Source: Balneolaceae bacterium (GTDB lineage: Bacteria; Bacteroidota; Rhodothermia; Balneolales; Balneolaceae). From it: a stretch of DNA of 32,745 nucleotides. The notes under the pieces are model-generated. The model saw only the letters and a list, made by a program, of their open reading frames with translations, made no database searches and was not told the DNA's origin. This document shows positions 15,758 through 24,165 of the stretch, piece after piece (the first letter of the stretch is position 1; each line of letters opens with the position of its first letter). The stretch lies in assembly GCA_020832415.1 (NCBI GenBank), contig JAFIES010000051.1, positions 1 to 32,745 of the forward strand, read 5' to 3'. Position numbers and translations under genes: made by a program.

Positions 15758-17065
15758 TTATGAGTAATTTTTGATCTGTTTTCTCAGTTCCTTTATCCCC
15801 GAATTTCCCGGCGAGCCTAAATGGGTAGATTTTTCCAACATATCACTCCAGTGAAGTGATGTAGATATTTCCGGGTCTGTTTTCACGATGTGATACGCCT
15901 CTCTGAATGATACACCTTTCTCCTTCACAAGCTGATTCGCTGCTTCGGCGGCAAATAGTTCTGATGTGCAGGCAGCTTCCAGGTTTTTCGAATTTGGTGT
16001 AATTGCTTCAATCAGAATCTGTGTTACTTCCAGCATCTGTGCTGTTTTATTGATCGATTTTATTACCGGCTCTTTCGAAAGCTGAAGATCTCTGTGATAC
16101 CCGCTGCCTAAATTGGCGGTCAGCATTTGCAGAGTGGAAGCAGAACCAACCACTTCTGAGTGGCCGGCACGAATCAGTTCCGCAAGATCCGGATTTTTTT
16201 TCTGGGGCATGATGGATGAACCGGTGCAGACCACTTCATCCAGATCGAACCAGAGCTGGGCTTCACTGCTGAACTGAATCACATCCGATGCCAATCGGTT
16301 CAGTACCGCTGTAATTCCCGACAAAAATTGAACGATTTGTAATTCCACCCACCCGCGAGAGAGCTGGGCTGTTGTTGAACAGATAATCGGCCCGCTAAAA
16401 CCGAGAGTTTCAGCCTCAAATTCGCGATCAATACCGAATGTAGTTCCAAAACCGGCAGCCGTTCCGAGCGGAGATTGGTTTATGAGACTTTCCACGCCTT
16501 TGGAAGCTTGCACCTGCATGATCAGCATCTCCGCAAACCCACCGGCCCACAATCCCACGCTGCTTAGCATCGCTTTACGTGTGTGGGTAAAACCGGGCAT
16601 GGGTACTTTTTCATGGGTTTCTGCCAGATCTATCAGAAGCTTTGCGCACTTTTTTACTTCATTCAGAATTTCGCCAAGTGCTTCTTTTTCATAAAGTCTC
16701 ACGGCGGTCAAAACCTGGTCGTTTCTGGATCGGCCTGTATGTATTTTTTTACCGAGATCTCCGAGCTTCTCAATCAAAAAATTCTCAATAGCTGTGTGCA
16801 TATCCTCATCCTGCACTGTGATTTTAAACTCTCCCTTCTCCCATATCTGTACGATCTCTGTCAGCACACCATCAAGTTCAGCAAGTTCATTATCCGATAA
16901 AATACCGGCCTTGTTCAGCGCCTGGGCATGAACTTTTGATGCCATTACATCATACGGAACAAGCGTCTGATCCAGTTCATAGTCATTTCCCACCGTAAAG
17001 GCCTCTACCTTTTTGGCGATATCAGATTGGGATGTTGTGGATGCTTTTTGCCAGAGTTTCGACAT
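15758..17065 (-). CDS. argH: argininosuccinate lyase
   Basis: Cleaves argininosuccinate to arginine and fumarate, the last step of arginine synthesis. The 435-residue protein has the fumarase/aspartase-superfamily layout: DEDMHTAIE (87-95), HTGRSRNDQV (109-118), FTHTRKAM (159-166) with the catalytic His, and the signature GSSIMPQKKNP (282-292) with the catalytic Ser loop. The THTRKAM variant is typical of Bacteroidota-type lyases rather than the THLQRAQ form. It is the third gene of an argF-argG-argH run on the minus strand, separated from argG by 180 bases that contain an inverted repeat. Confidence 0.97.
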   Translation of the reverse strand: MSKLWQKASTTSQSDIAKKVEAFTVGNDYELDQTLVPYDVMASKVHAQALNKAGILSDNELAELDGVLTEIVQIWEKGEFKITVQDEDMHTAIENFLIEKLGDLGKKIHTGRSRNDQVLTAVRLYEKEALGEILNEVKKCAKLLIDLAETHEKVPMPGFTHTRKAMLSSVGLWAGGFAEMLIMQVQASKGVESLINQSPLGTAAGFGTTFGIDREFEAETLGFSGPIICSTTAQLSRGWVELQIVQFLSGITAVLNRLASDVIQFSSEAQLWFDLDEVVCTGSSIMPQKKNPDLAELIRAGHSEVVGSASTLQMLTANLGSGYHRDLQLSKEPVIKSINKTAQMLEVTQILIEAITPNSKNLEAACTSELFAAEAANQLVKEKGVSFREAYHIVKTDPEISTSLHWSDMLEKSTHLGSPGNSGIKELRKQIKNYS

Positions 17066-17103
17066 GGAATTCTAATTCAGTTTGTGGTTTTGGCTTAGTT
17101 GTG

Positions 17104-17228
17104 AAAAAAGGCAAAAGTGAAAAGTTGGGCTCAATATAGCCATGAAACCTGAACCCTTTAGAGAAACTTTGTTATGGAAGCTCCAAATAATCCATTGCAA
17201 ACCCTTTTCACTTTTGCGTTTTGCCTTT
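17104..17228. repeat. long-range inverted repeat between argG and argH
   Basis: The left arm at 17104-17124 (AAAAAAGGC then AAAAGTGAAAAG) is matched as reverse complement by the right arm at 17204-17228 (CTTTTCACTTTTG then CCTTTTTT), interrupted in the right arm by a 7-base insertion (CGTTTTG). About 80 bases separate the arms. The arms sit close to the two gene ends. It may be a small intergenic repeat element or an mRNA structure; no coding potential is seen inside. Confidence 0.55.
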
Positions 17229-17245
17229 TTTCTTCTTCCTTTTCA

Positions 17246-18529
17246 CTAAGCGGGCAAGCTGCCCGCAGTACTTTTTACAACCACCTTCTTGAGCTGATAC
17301 GCTGTTTTTTGCGGCAGATTCCAAAGTTCAATGAAACCGGGTGAAGCATTTTGGTTAAATGCCGCCGATTTGTTGAAAGTAGCCAGATTTTCATCAAACA
17401 GTGAATATGGTGAATTAAGTGCCACCACTTCGCAGTTACCTTTGTATAGCCTTACGGTTACATCGCCGGTCACTTTTTTATTCTGCTCGTTGATATATGC
17501 CCGGATGTTATCCATCACCGGCTCGTAATATTTTGCGCCATATATAAGGTATGCCCACTTTTGATCCATCAGCGTTTTCAGCTCATTCTCTTCCCGGGTT
17601 GATACAAGCTGCTCCAGATTTTTGTGCGACTGAATAAGAATATGAGCTGCCGGATTTTCATAGATACCTCTCACTTTCAGGCCAACCACTCTGTCTTCAA
17701 TCAGATGAAAAAAGCCAACCCCGTGTTTGCCGCCAATTTCATTAAGCAGCAGAATCAGGTCTTTCTTGTCGTACTCGATACCATTGAGGCTTACGGGCTC
17801 ACCTTTTTCAAACCCAATTTTAACCAGCTCTTCCTCATCGGGGGCATTCTTAGGTGTGTTACACCATTTGAGGATATTCTCGAGTGGCGGCACGAGTGAC
17901 GGATTTTCAATTTCACCCCCCTCTCCCGTGTTTGCCCACATGTTTTCATCGTATGAGTATGGGCTCTTTTTGGTCTGCTCAACAGGAATTCCATTTTTTA
18001 TGGCATAGGCAATCTCCTCTTCCCGGCCCATTCCCCACTCTCTAACAGGGGCGATAATCTTCAGATCCGGATTCAGCGTTGTAATGTACCCTTCAAACCG
18101 TACCTGATCGTTCCCTTTGCCGGTACAACCGTGTGCTATCACCTCGCAGCCAAATTCCGCAGCAAACTGTACGGCTAGTTCGGATATCATCACCCTTCCC
18201 AGCGGACAGCCAAGTGCGTATCCACCCTGATAATCGGCATTGGCCTTAACAGCTTCCATACAAAGCTGTGCAAAATCGTCTTTTGCATCATAAATGATGG
18301 CATCTTTTGCACCCAGCTTTAGTGCCTTCTGTTTGATCGCTTCAAGATTGTCTGATTTTTGGCCGATGTTGATGGTGAGTGCAATCACATCGCATTCGTA
18401 CTCTTCCCGGATCCATTTAAGCATAACACTTGTGTCCAGGCCGCCCGAATAGAGCAGCAGGCATGTGTTAAAGGTTCCTTTTTCTGCTTCGTGTGAGGCT
18501 ACTTTTTTATAGTTGGTTACTTGTTCCAT
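17246..18529 (-). CDS. argG: argininosuccinate synthase
   Basis: Joins citrulline and aspartate with ATP to form argininosuccinate. At 427 residues, it carries an N-terminal extension of about 20 residues before the ATP-binding PP-motif YSGGLDTS (27-34). Further motifs are HGCTGKGNDQVRFE and the aspartate/citrulline-binding SPYSYDENMWANTGEGGEIE. It starts 48 bases after the argF stop, consistent with a single argFGH transcript controlled by the attenuator upstream of argF. Ends in a variable basic tail (KSTAGSLPA). Confidence 0.97.
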   Translation of the reverse strand: MEQVTNYKKVASHEAEKGTFNTCLLLYSGGLDTSVMLKWIREEYECDVIALTINIGQKSDNLEAIKQKALKLGAKDAIIYDAKDDFAQLCMEAVKANADYQGGYALGCPLGRVMISELAVQFAAEFGCEVIAHGCTGKGNDQVRFEGYITTLNPDLKIIAPVREWGMGREEEIAYAIKNGIPVEQTKKSPYSYDENMWANTGEGGEIENPSLVPPLENILKWCNTPKNAPDEEELVKIGFEKGEPVSLNGIEYDKKDLILLLNEIGGKHGVGFFHLIEDRVVGLKVRGIYENPAAHILIQSHKNLEQLVSTREENELKTLMDQKWAYLIYGAKYYEPVMDNIRAYINEQNKKVTGDVTVRLYKGNCEVVALNSPYSLFDENLATFNKSAAFNQNASPGFIELWNLPQKTAYQLKKVVVKSTAGSLPA

Positions 18530-18577
18530 AGTATTGATTCTTTATGTAGTTATGAGTTTCTGTAGACTAATTTCTTG

Positions 18578-19564
18578 TTATTTGCTTAGTGATTCGGTGA
18601 GTTCGGGCTGAGCAACAGGTTTAAAAAGGGGCTTGTATTCGTCACTAAGAAGAGCTGCAAATACTCCTTTCGATACAATTTTCCTGTTTTTTGCCTGCTG
18701 ATAGACCCACGAGTTTGGATGGTCCATCACCTCGTCGGTTACTTCAATACCCCGGTGCGCCGGCAGACAGTGCATAAAACCGGCATCGGCTTTGGCGGCG
18801 GAGAACAGCTTTTCGTTTACCTGATACGGCTGAAAATGCCTGATTTTATCATCAAAAAGATGCTCTTCTCCCATCGAAACAAAGGTGTCTGTATAAACAA
18901 TATCTGCATTATAAACTGCTTCAGCGGGATCCGTGGTGCTATTGAAACTTCCGCCAAATTGTACAGAAAGGAGTGAAAAATAGTTGAGTTTTTCTTCATC
19001 CCAAGAGTACTGCTGCGGGCCGCCAAAGCTAACACTATGCCCCATTTGCAGGGCGATTTCGAAAAGTGAGAATGCAACATTATTGGCATCGCCTACAAAT
19101 GCTATGTTTAGCTTCTTCTCTTTACCAAAATTTTGCTGAATGGTAAGCAGGTCGGCCAGTGCCTGCATCGGGTGATGCAAGTTGCAGAGAGCATTCACTA
19201 CCGGAATAGTGCCATATTTCATCATTTTCTCGAGAGTTGTATGAGAATAGACCCGTGCAAAAATGGCATCACACCACTGCGATACATTCATCATGGCGTC
19301 AAACAGTGATTCTCTGCAGGTAAACGGCACCGCCTTTCCGTTTGCAAGCAGCAGGTCTGCCTCTATCTGCACAGCATTTCCGCCAAGCTGATTAATGGCT
19401 ACTTCTGTGCCGATTTTGGTTCGAAGTGATGGTTTTTCAAAAACAAAGCCGATGTTTTTTCCATGCAACACCTGCTCGCCGGTGGCTTCAAGTTCTTCAC
19501 TCAGATCTAAAAGCTGCTGTATCTGGGCAGGTTCGAGTTCTCCAATTGTTAATAGATGGTTCAT
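18578..19564 (-). CDS. argF: ornithine carbamoyltransferase
   Basis: Transfers the carbamoyl group to ornithine giving citrulline. The 328-residue protein has the carbamoyl-phosphate motif FEKPSLRTK (42-50; usual form S-T/L-R-T-R, so the last Arg is replaced by Lys50), HPMQ (131-134), the ornithine-binding DTFVSMG (226-232) and HCLPAHRG (265-272). The SMG and HCLP motifs argue for ornithine over the N-acetyl- or N-succinylornithine enzymes. The start at 19564 lies 87 bases downstream of an intrinsic terminator, which itself follows a 20-codon Arg-rich leader. It is the first gene of the arg run. Confidence 0.93.
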   Translation of the reverse strand: MNHLLTIGELEPAQIQQLLDLSEELEATGEQVLHGKNIGFVFEKPSLRTKIGTEVAINQLGGNAVQIEADLLLANGKAVPFTCRESLFDAMMNVSQWCDAIFARVYSHTTLEKMMKYGTIPVVNALCNLHHPMQALADLLTIQQNFGKEKKLNIAFVGDANNVAFSLFEIALQMGHSVSFGGPQQYSWDEEKLNYFSLLSVQFGGSFNSTTDPAEAVYNADIVYTDTFVSMGEEHLFDDKIRHFQPYQVNEKLFSAAKADAGFMHCLPAHRGIEVTDEVMDHPNSWVYQQAKNRKIVSKGVFAALLSDEYKPLFKPVAQPELTESLSK

Positions 19565-19651
19565 GTTCAGTTATGTAGTAGGGTTTTTGAGTTTTTTAAT
19601 CAGGGGTGAGAAAGGACGAGGGCAGCAGTTTTAATTGGCTGATTTCATGCC

Positions 19652-19685
19652 AAAAAAAAAGCCCCGATCAGTTTTGATCGGGGCT
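19652..19685 (-). terminator. attenuator terminator upstream of argF
   Basis: In the minus transcript AGCCCCGAUCA (19685-19675) and UGAUCGGGGCU (19670-19660) form an 11-bp perfect stem with a 4-base loop, followed by at least eight U. It lies between the Arg-rich leader peptide and argF with no complete gene upstream to end, so its natural role is conditional termination of argFGH. Confidence 0.92.
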
Positions 19686-19735
19686 GCGAATAAGTCCTTT
19701 TGTAGAATTAACTACACAGAGATATCACGCGCCCC
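19680..19735 (-). promoter_or_regulatory. proposed antiterminator pairing of the arg leader
   Basis: GGGGCGCG, spanning the last Trp-Gly-Ala codons of the leader (19735-19728), is complementary to CGC-A-GCCCC (19688-19680), the start of the terminator 5' arm, with one bulged A. Forming this helix would prevent the terminator. A second helix, ACACAGAG in leader codons 4-6 (19777-19770) with CUCUGUGU after the stop (19721-19714), is mutually exclusive with it except as a pseudoknot. The arrangement matches ribosome-mediated attenuation. Confidence 0.6.
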
Positions 19736-19787
19736 ACGGGCGGCGACGGCGAAGAATAGAAGTAGTATGCTCTGTGTTGTAATTCAT
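19725..19787 (-). CDS. arginine-rich leader peptide of the argFGH operon
   Basis: A 20-codon frame encoding MNYNTEHTTSILRRRRPWGA, with four consecutive Arg codons (CGC, CGU, CGC, CGC) at positions 13-16, ending 40 bases before the attenuator terminator and 160 bases before argF. A run of the regulated amino acid just ahead of a terminator in front of its biosynthetic genes is the hallmark of a leader peptide for ribosome-mediated attenuation, as in the trp and his systems. A weak AAGAG lies just before the AUG. The same frame is open farther upstream to 19946, so the exact start is uncertain, but the short form fits best. I know of no characterised arginine leader of this type in this phylum. 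Confidence 0.75.
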   Translation of the reverse strand: MNYNTEHTTSILRRRRPWGA

Positions 19788-19976
19788 AGCTCTTAAATTC
19801 GTTCTAAATAAAATGAATCGCAAATAATTTTTTCGGTGTATTCTGAACCATACTTTATCCGGACATCTTCGATGCCTATTGTTCTCAAAAAGTGGTACTA
19901 TGTATGTTGTGCCAAAAGTTTCAAAAAAGTGAAAAAAAGGAACCAAACAGGCATTTTTTAAATTCTAAGTACTATC

Positions 19977-21341
19977 ATGATTAATAAAAATTTCCTTTTA
20001 GCAGCACTGCTTTTTTTAACCGGTGCAGCATTTATTTTACAAGACACTTCTTCAGACAGAGATACCACAGAGGTACAAGAGCAAACAACAGAACGCACAA
20101 CTGTGAGCATCATCCGGGTTGAAGGTACCATTGGGCCAACAAGCACGCAGTACATTGAAAGAGGGCTCAGAAAATCCATTGAAAATGGCGATGAGGCTTT
20201 TATTATTGAACTGGATACACCGGGCGGACTGCTCGATTCTACCCAGGATATTGTTCAGATTTTGTTAGGCACGGAGCATCCAACGGTGGTATACGTTTCC
20301 CCCCGTGGTGCAAATGCAGGCAGTGCAGGTACATTTATTACTCTTGCTGCACATGTGGCAGCAATGGCACCGGCCACCAATATCGGGGCGGCATCACCGG
20401 TTACAATGGGCGGCGGTGAGATTGACAGTGTAGCTCAGCAAAAAATATTCAACTACTCCGAGAGCTATATAGAGTCTATTGCAGAGCAACGTGGTAAAAA
20501 TGCCGAGTGGGCAAAATCGGCCGTGAGAGACGGAGCCTCCATTACTGCAAGTGAAGCCCTCGAAATTAATGTGATTGATCTGATTGCGGATGACCTCCAA
20601 GACCTACTCGAGCAGCTGGATGGGATGGAAGTTGAAGGCAACATTCTGCGAACCAGAGATGCAGATACCAACCGGATTCCCCAAACTTTGGCTGAAATTT
20701 TCTTCAGCTTTATTCTCAGGCCTGAGGTGATGCTGATACTCACCCTCGTGGCTATTTATGGTATTATTGGTGAAGTAACCAATCCCGGGGGTATTGTGCC
20801 GGGAGTTGCTGGTGTTATTGCATTAATTCTGTTGCTCTACGGTGTGGCTGCGATGCCAATTAACATTGCAGGATTTATATTAATCGGGCTGGCTATTATA
20901 TTATTTGTGGCAGAAGCATTTACACCCGCATTCGGACTTTTAATCACAGGAGGAGCCGTGGCTTTCTTTTTAGGTGCACTGATGTTATTCCAGGATCTGC
21001 CTGACGAGATGCAGATTTCACTCTATTGGCTGATCCCGGCCACATTGCTAACAGCCGCATTTTTTGCGTGGATTGTTACCTATGGAATAAAATCACTCTT
21101 TAGCCCGCCACGATCCGGGCTTGAAGCTACCATAGGCAAAACTGCAAAGGTTACGGATGCTATACTGCCGGGACAAACCGGGCGCGTTTTCTTTGATGGG
21201 GAATACTGGACAGCCGAAAGTGATACACCCCTTAATGAAGGCGATATCAGCGAAATTTTAGAATTCACCGGCCTTCGGGTTAAGGTAAGGCCCGCATCAA
21301 AAGAGGCTATCAAGGAAAATAAACCCGAAAAACCAGCTTAA
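19977..21341 (+). CDS. NfeD-family membrane serine protease, long form (ClpP-like plus NfeD)
   Basis: A 454-residue STOPP-type protein. An N-terminal hydrophobic segment (about 5-20) precedes a ClpP-fold protease domain (about 42-230). The nucleophile is Ser116 in GANAGSAGTF and the general base is Lys156 in QKIFNYSES, the same Ser-Lys dyad and spacing as the archaeal PH1510 protease. Four to five membrane helices follow (about 240-370), then a C-terminal OB-fold NfeD domain (about 385-440: GKTAKVTDAILPGQTGRVFFDG). The protease cleaves hydrophobic segments of stomatin partners, and the next gene (105 bases on) is a slipin, the expected partner. It is divergent from the arg leader. Confidence 0.94.
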   Translation: MINKNFLLAALLFLTGAAFILQDTSSDRDTTEVQEQTTERTTVSIIRVEGTIGPTSTQYIERGLRKSIENGDEAFIIELDTPGGLLDSTQDIVQILLGTEHPTVVYVSPRGANAGSAGTFITLAAHVAAMAPATNIGAASPVTMGGGEIDSVAQQKIFNYSESYIESIAEQRGKNAEWAKSAVRDGASITASEALEINVIDLIADDLQDLLEQLDGMEVEGNILRTRDADTNRIPQTLAEIFFSFILRPEVMLILTLVAIYGIIGEVTNPGGIVPGVAGVIALILLLYGVAAMPINIAGFILIGLAIILFVAEAFTPAFGLLITGGAVAFFLGALMLFQDLPDEMQISLYWLIPATLLTAAFFAWIVTYGIKSLFSPPRSGLEATIGKTAKVTDAILPGQTGRVFFDGEYWTAESDTPLNEGDISEILEFTGLRVKVRPASKEAIKENKPEKPA

Positions 21342-21446
21342 TACTCGATAATTCTAACAGGCCAGTGTCAATTATTATATATTCAGGCTTAGAAAAAAAC
21401 AGAACTTTTAACGATTCATTTTTAATTAACAAACGGAGCAAATTTT

Positions 21447-22238
21447 ATGGATGATCCAGGAGCGATTACCAACATGTTAGTATGGGTTATTACGATTGTA
21501 ATATTCCTGTCGGTTTTTCTGCCGCAAATGTTCAAAATTATGAGGGAATACGAGCGAGGTGTTGTATTTCGTCTCGGTAAATTCCAATCCACCAAAGGGC
21601 CCGGACTTATCATTTTGATTCCCTTCATTGATAAGGTAGAGCGCGTTGATCTTCGTGTTCTCACGATTAATGTGGAGCGTCAGGAAGTAATTACCAAGGA
21701 TAACGTAACCGTTCATGTAGATGCCATCACCTTTTTCCGGGTGGTTGATGCTGAACGTGCTATCATTCAGGTTGAGCGATACATTGCTGCAACCTCTATG
21801 CTTGCCCAAACTACACTTCGAAGTGTGCTTGGCCAGTTTGAACTTGATGAACTTCTTGCGGAACGAGATAAAATCAACAAGCAAATACAAGACATTATCG
21901 ATCGCCAGACAGATCCCTGGGGTATTAAGGTGGTATCTGTTGAGGTGAAAGATGTGATTCTCCCTGAAACCATGAAGCGCGCTATGGCCCGTCAGGCTGA
22001 AAGTGAGCGTGACAGACGTGCGAAAATTATTAATGCACAGGGTGAATTTGAAGCCGCAACCAAACTGGTAGAAGCCGGTGCAATGATTGAAAAAACACCT
22101 ACCGCACTCCAGCTCAGGTATCTGCAGACTATGGTAGAGATCAGCAGTGAGAATGCAACCTTCACCTACGTCCCATTCCCAATGGAGTTCCTGGAGTCAT
22201 TCAGGCCTCAGGTGAAAGACAAAAAAGATAAAGAGTAG
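21447..22238 (+). CDS. slipin (stomatin/SPFH-domain membrane protein)
   Basis: A 263-residue stomatin-like protein. One N-terminal membrane segment (about 8-27) is followed by the SPFH domain (YERGVVFRLGKF at about 35, KGPGLIILIPFID at about 52, LRVLTINVERQEVITKDNVT), an Ala/Glu-rich coiled coil (about 180-215) and the conserved ALQLRYLQTMVEIS near the end. Slipins oligomerise in membrane microdomains and are cleaved by NfeD proteases. It forms a two-gene unit with the NfeD protease and is followed 17 bases later by a strong terminator. The short charged tail (KDKKDKE) is typical. Confidence 0.95.
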   Translation: MDDPGAITNMLVWVITIVIFLSVFLPQMFKIMREYERGVVFRLGKFQSTKGPGLIILIPFIDKVERVDLRVLTINVERQEVITKDNVTVHVDAITFFRVVDAERAIIQVERYIAATSMLAQTTLRSVLGQFELDELLAERDKINKQIQDIIDRQTDPWGIKVVSVEVKDVILPETMKRAMARQAESERDRRAKIINAQGEFEAATKLVEAGAMIEKTPTALQLRYLQTMVEISSENATFTYVPFPMEFLESFRPQVKDKKDKE

Positions 22239-22246
22239 TCTTATAT

Positions 22247-22298
22247 GGCTCAGCTAAAAAACCCGGTTCAATTGTTGGATCGGGTTTTTTATTATATG
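22247..22298. repeat. terminator-containing repeat, copy 1
   Basis: A 52-base segment starting GGCTCAGC that recurs at 24115-24165 with one single-base indel and one substitution. It contains the complete slipin terminator. The two direct copies bracket the Gfo/Idh/MocA oxidoreductase gene. Weaker similarity seems to continue beyond the right end of each copy. Confidence 0.8.
22256..22290 (+). terminator. intrinsic terminator after slipin
   Basis: AAAAAACCCGGTTCAA (22256-22271) and TTGGATCGGGTTTTTT (22275-22290) form a 16-bp stem with two G-U pairs and a 3-base loop, ending in six U. It ends the nfeD-slipin transcript and, by its A/T symmetry, could also work on the minus strand for the oxidoreductase gene. 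Confidence 0.9.
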
Positions 22299-22412
22299 TC
22301 ACATTTCAAAAGCAGTATTACCTGTTATTAAACAACACTTCTTCATTCAGTCAAACACACCAGAAAATTAAGCTCCCTTCCCCAAAGTCAGCACGCCATT
22401 CTATACAGAACA

Positions 22413-23828
22413 CTATAATGTATAAAACTCTTCCCAGCCCCTGCGTGGCATAGGCCCAAACAGCAATTCGTTGGCGGTAGGGTTATTGATAATCTGTTTA
22501 GTGTCGCGATCAAAAACAATTTTAGTGCCAAGCCTCTGCGCAAGTACACCCAGACAAAACACCTGGCTTAAGGGGCCGGCTATTTCGAATGATGACCTGC
22601 ATTCTTCTTCTCCCTTACATCCCAACAAGAAATTCTCGAAATGATCCGACGGACTTTCGGGAACTTCGGGCAAACTGGATAACATTTCCTCATGCTTTTC
22701 AGATGGAATGATTGACAAAGTACTACCGTGAGAACCTCCTTGAAAGGTCAGGTCTTTACTATATATAATCTTTCCGGGATTCAATTGTGTGGGCTGCAGC
22801 TCGCCATCAGAAGGGGGTGGAATATCGGGATCTAACTCTGAGCCGACATGGCCTTCGGGCAATTCCGGGAAGTTGTTCAAACCATCATACCAGGTAATGG
22901 TCATCGGAGGTTTGTTACCCCGGGCCGGGAATTTGAAGTCAAGTGTAGTAGCCATGGGGAAGAAGAAGTTATTGTGGCCGTCGAGTCTTATCGGGTCAAC
23001 CTCATAAGGTAGCCCCAAGTCAAGGAATCTATGTACGGTGTCAATGATGTGTGCACCCCAATCGCCCAGTGCACCCATGCCGAAATCGTACCAGCAACGC
23101 CACTGCCCATTGATAAAGTCTCTGTGGTAATCGCGAATTTGGGCTTGTGAAAGCCAGCCATCCCAATCGAGGGTATCGGGAACGGGCTCTCCTTCAGGGA
23201 AACGTGTGATGGCAGGATCCCATCCATGCCAACGGCGACGGCCGTTCATGTGTGCCACAACGGATGTAACATCTTTGATAATGCCAGCTTCGACCCACGT
23301 TTTAAACTGAAAGTAATTGGCTTGCGAATGGCCTTGATTGCCCATCTGGGTAACTACATTGTGCCGTTTTGCAGCTTCTGTCATCAGTTCTACTTCATAG
23401 AAAGTTCTTGCCATTGGCTTTTCAACAAACACGTGCTTTCCCATTGCCATAGACAGCATCGTTACCGGAAAATGCGAAAAGTCGGGGGTGCCCACACAAA
23501 CTGCGTCGAAACTGCCGGAAGCACGGTCAAACATTCTCCTGAAATCCTGAAAACGGGGTGCGTTGGGAAACTTTTCCATAAGATCAACCGTATGCGGAGC
23601 GCCCATGTCTGCGTCACACAAAGCCACAATATTTGCCAAACCGGTGCCATGTAAAGCTTTTAATATCTCTCCTCCCCTGTTACCAATACCGATACCGGCC
23701 ACATTTACCTTATCACTTGGAGCAACATACCCCATACTTTTCCCCAATACTGCGGAGGGAATAATTGTAAAGCCTGCTAAAGCGGCAGCTGCTTTCGATC
23801 CGGTTTTCAGAAAGTCTCTTCTTTTCAT
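22413..23828 (-). CDS. Tat-exported Gfo/Idh/MocA-family oxidoreductase
   Basis: A 471-residue NAD(P)-dependent oxidoreductase. The N-terminus carries a twin-arginine signal (RRDFLK, 3-8, then a hydrophobic stretch to about 29), so it would be exported folded with its cofactor. The Rossmann motif GIGIGNRG is at 45-52, and the family EKP motif at 136-138 contains the catalytic Lys. YDFGMGALGDWGAHIIDTVH contains the active-site His region. The family acts on sugars, inositols or related polyols, and this Tat-secreted branch is common in Bacteroidota and Planctomycetes; glycosidase activity as in GH109 is possible but not shown. It is a single gene in the opposite orientation to its neighbours, between two copies of a terminator repeat. 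Confidence 0.92.
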   Translation of the reverse strand: MKRRDFLKTGSKAAAALAGFTIIPSAVLGKSMGYVAPSDKVNVAGIGIGNRGGEILKALHGTGLANIVALCDADMGAPHTVDLMEKFPNAPRFQDFRRMFDRASGSFDAVCVGTPDFSHFPVTMLSMAMGKHVFVEKPMARTFYEVELMTEAAKRHNVVTQMGNQGHSQANYFQFKTWVEAGIIKDVTSVVAHMNGRRRWHGWDPAITRFPEGEPVPDTLDWDGWLSQAQIRDYHRDFINGQWRCWYDFGMGALGDWGAHIIDTVHRFLDLGLPYEVDPIRLDGHNNFFFPMATTLDFKFPARGNKPPMTITWYDGLNNFPELPEGHVGSELDPDIPPPSDGELQPTQLNPGKIIYSKDLTFQGGSHGSTLSIIPSEKHEEMLSSLPEVPESPSDHFENFLLGCKGEEECRSSFEIAGPLSQVFCLGVLAQRLGTKIVFDRDTKQIINNPTANELLFGPMPRRGWEEFYTL

Positions 23829-24114
23829 AATTAATACGAGTATTTATCTGCTTGTTTTCGTTCTATCTATTTTCCAATTTACTTTATACTTGTCTCCCAA
23901 TCCATACAAACTTCAAAAACAATCATGCCCTTCTATGTCAAAATTCCTCATCCATAACATGTCATAAGGTATGCATTGTAAACCTGGCAATTCAGGAAGC
24001 TTATCCTTAGAGAATGTCAATATCTTAACGAATACAAGTAGAAGTATTTTTCCACCAGAGGTTTAGATTTCACAATAATCGCTCCTTTGTGCAGGCACAT
24101 AATCTCGCATGCCA

Positions 24115-24165
24115 GGCTCAGCAAAAAACCCGGTTCAATTGTTGGATCGGGTTTTTTATTTTATG
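24115..24165. repeat. terminator-containing repeat, copy 2
   Basis: A 51-base near-identical copy of 22247-22298, starting GGCTCAGC. It lies upstream of the asparaginase, where there is no plus-strand gene to terminate since the slipin, 1.9 kb away. This stranded position suggests it is the original or duplicated slipin terminator separated by insertion of the oxidoreductase segment. Confidence 0.8.
24123..24157 (+). terminator. stranded intrinsic terminator upstream of asparaginase
   Basis: The stem AAAAAACCCGGTTCAA (24123-24138) with TTGGATCGGGTTTTTT (24142-24157) is the same 16-bp hairpin as after the slipin gene. It ends 81 bases before the asparaginase start. The asparaginase promoter must lie between here and 24239, or the hairpin attenuates it. 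Confidence 0.85.

Noticed and set aside
19788-19946. Longer 73-residue version of the arg leader frame
   Set aside because: The 20-codon form places the Arg codons and stop correctly for attenuation, and the upstream part is compositionally odd and probably contains the promoter; it cannot be fully excluded.
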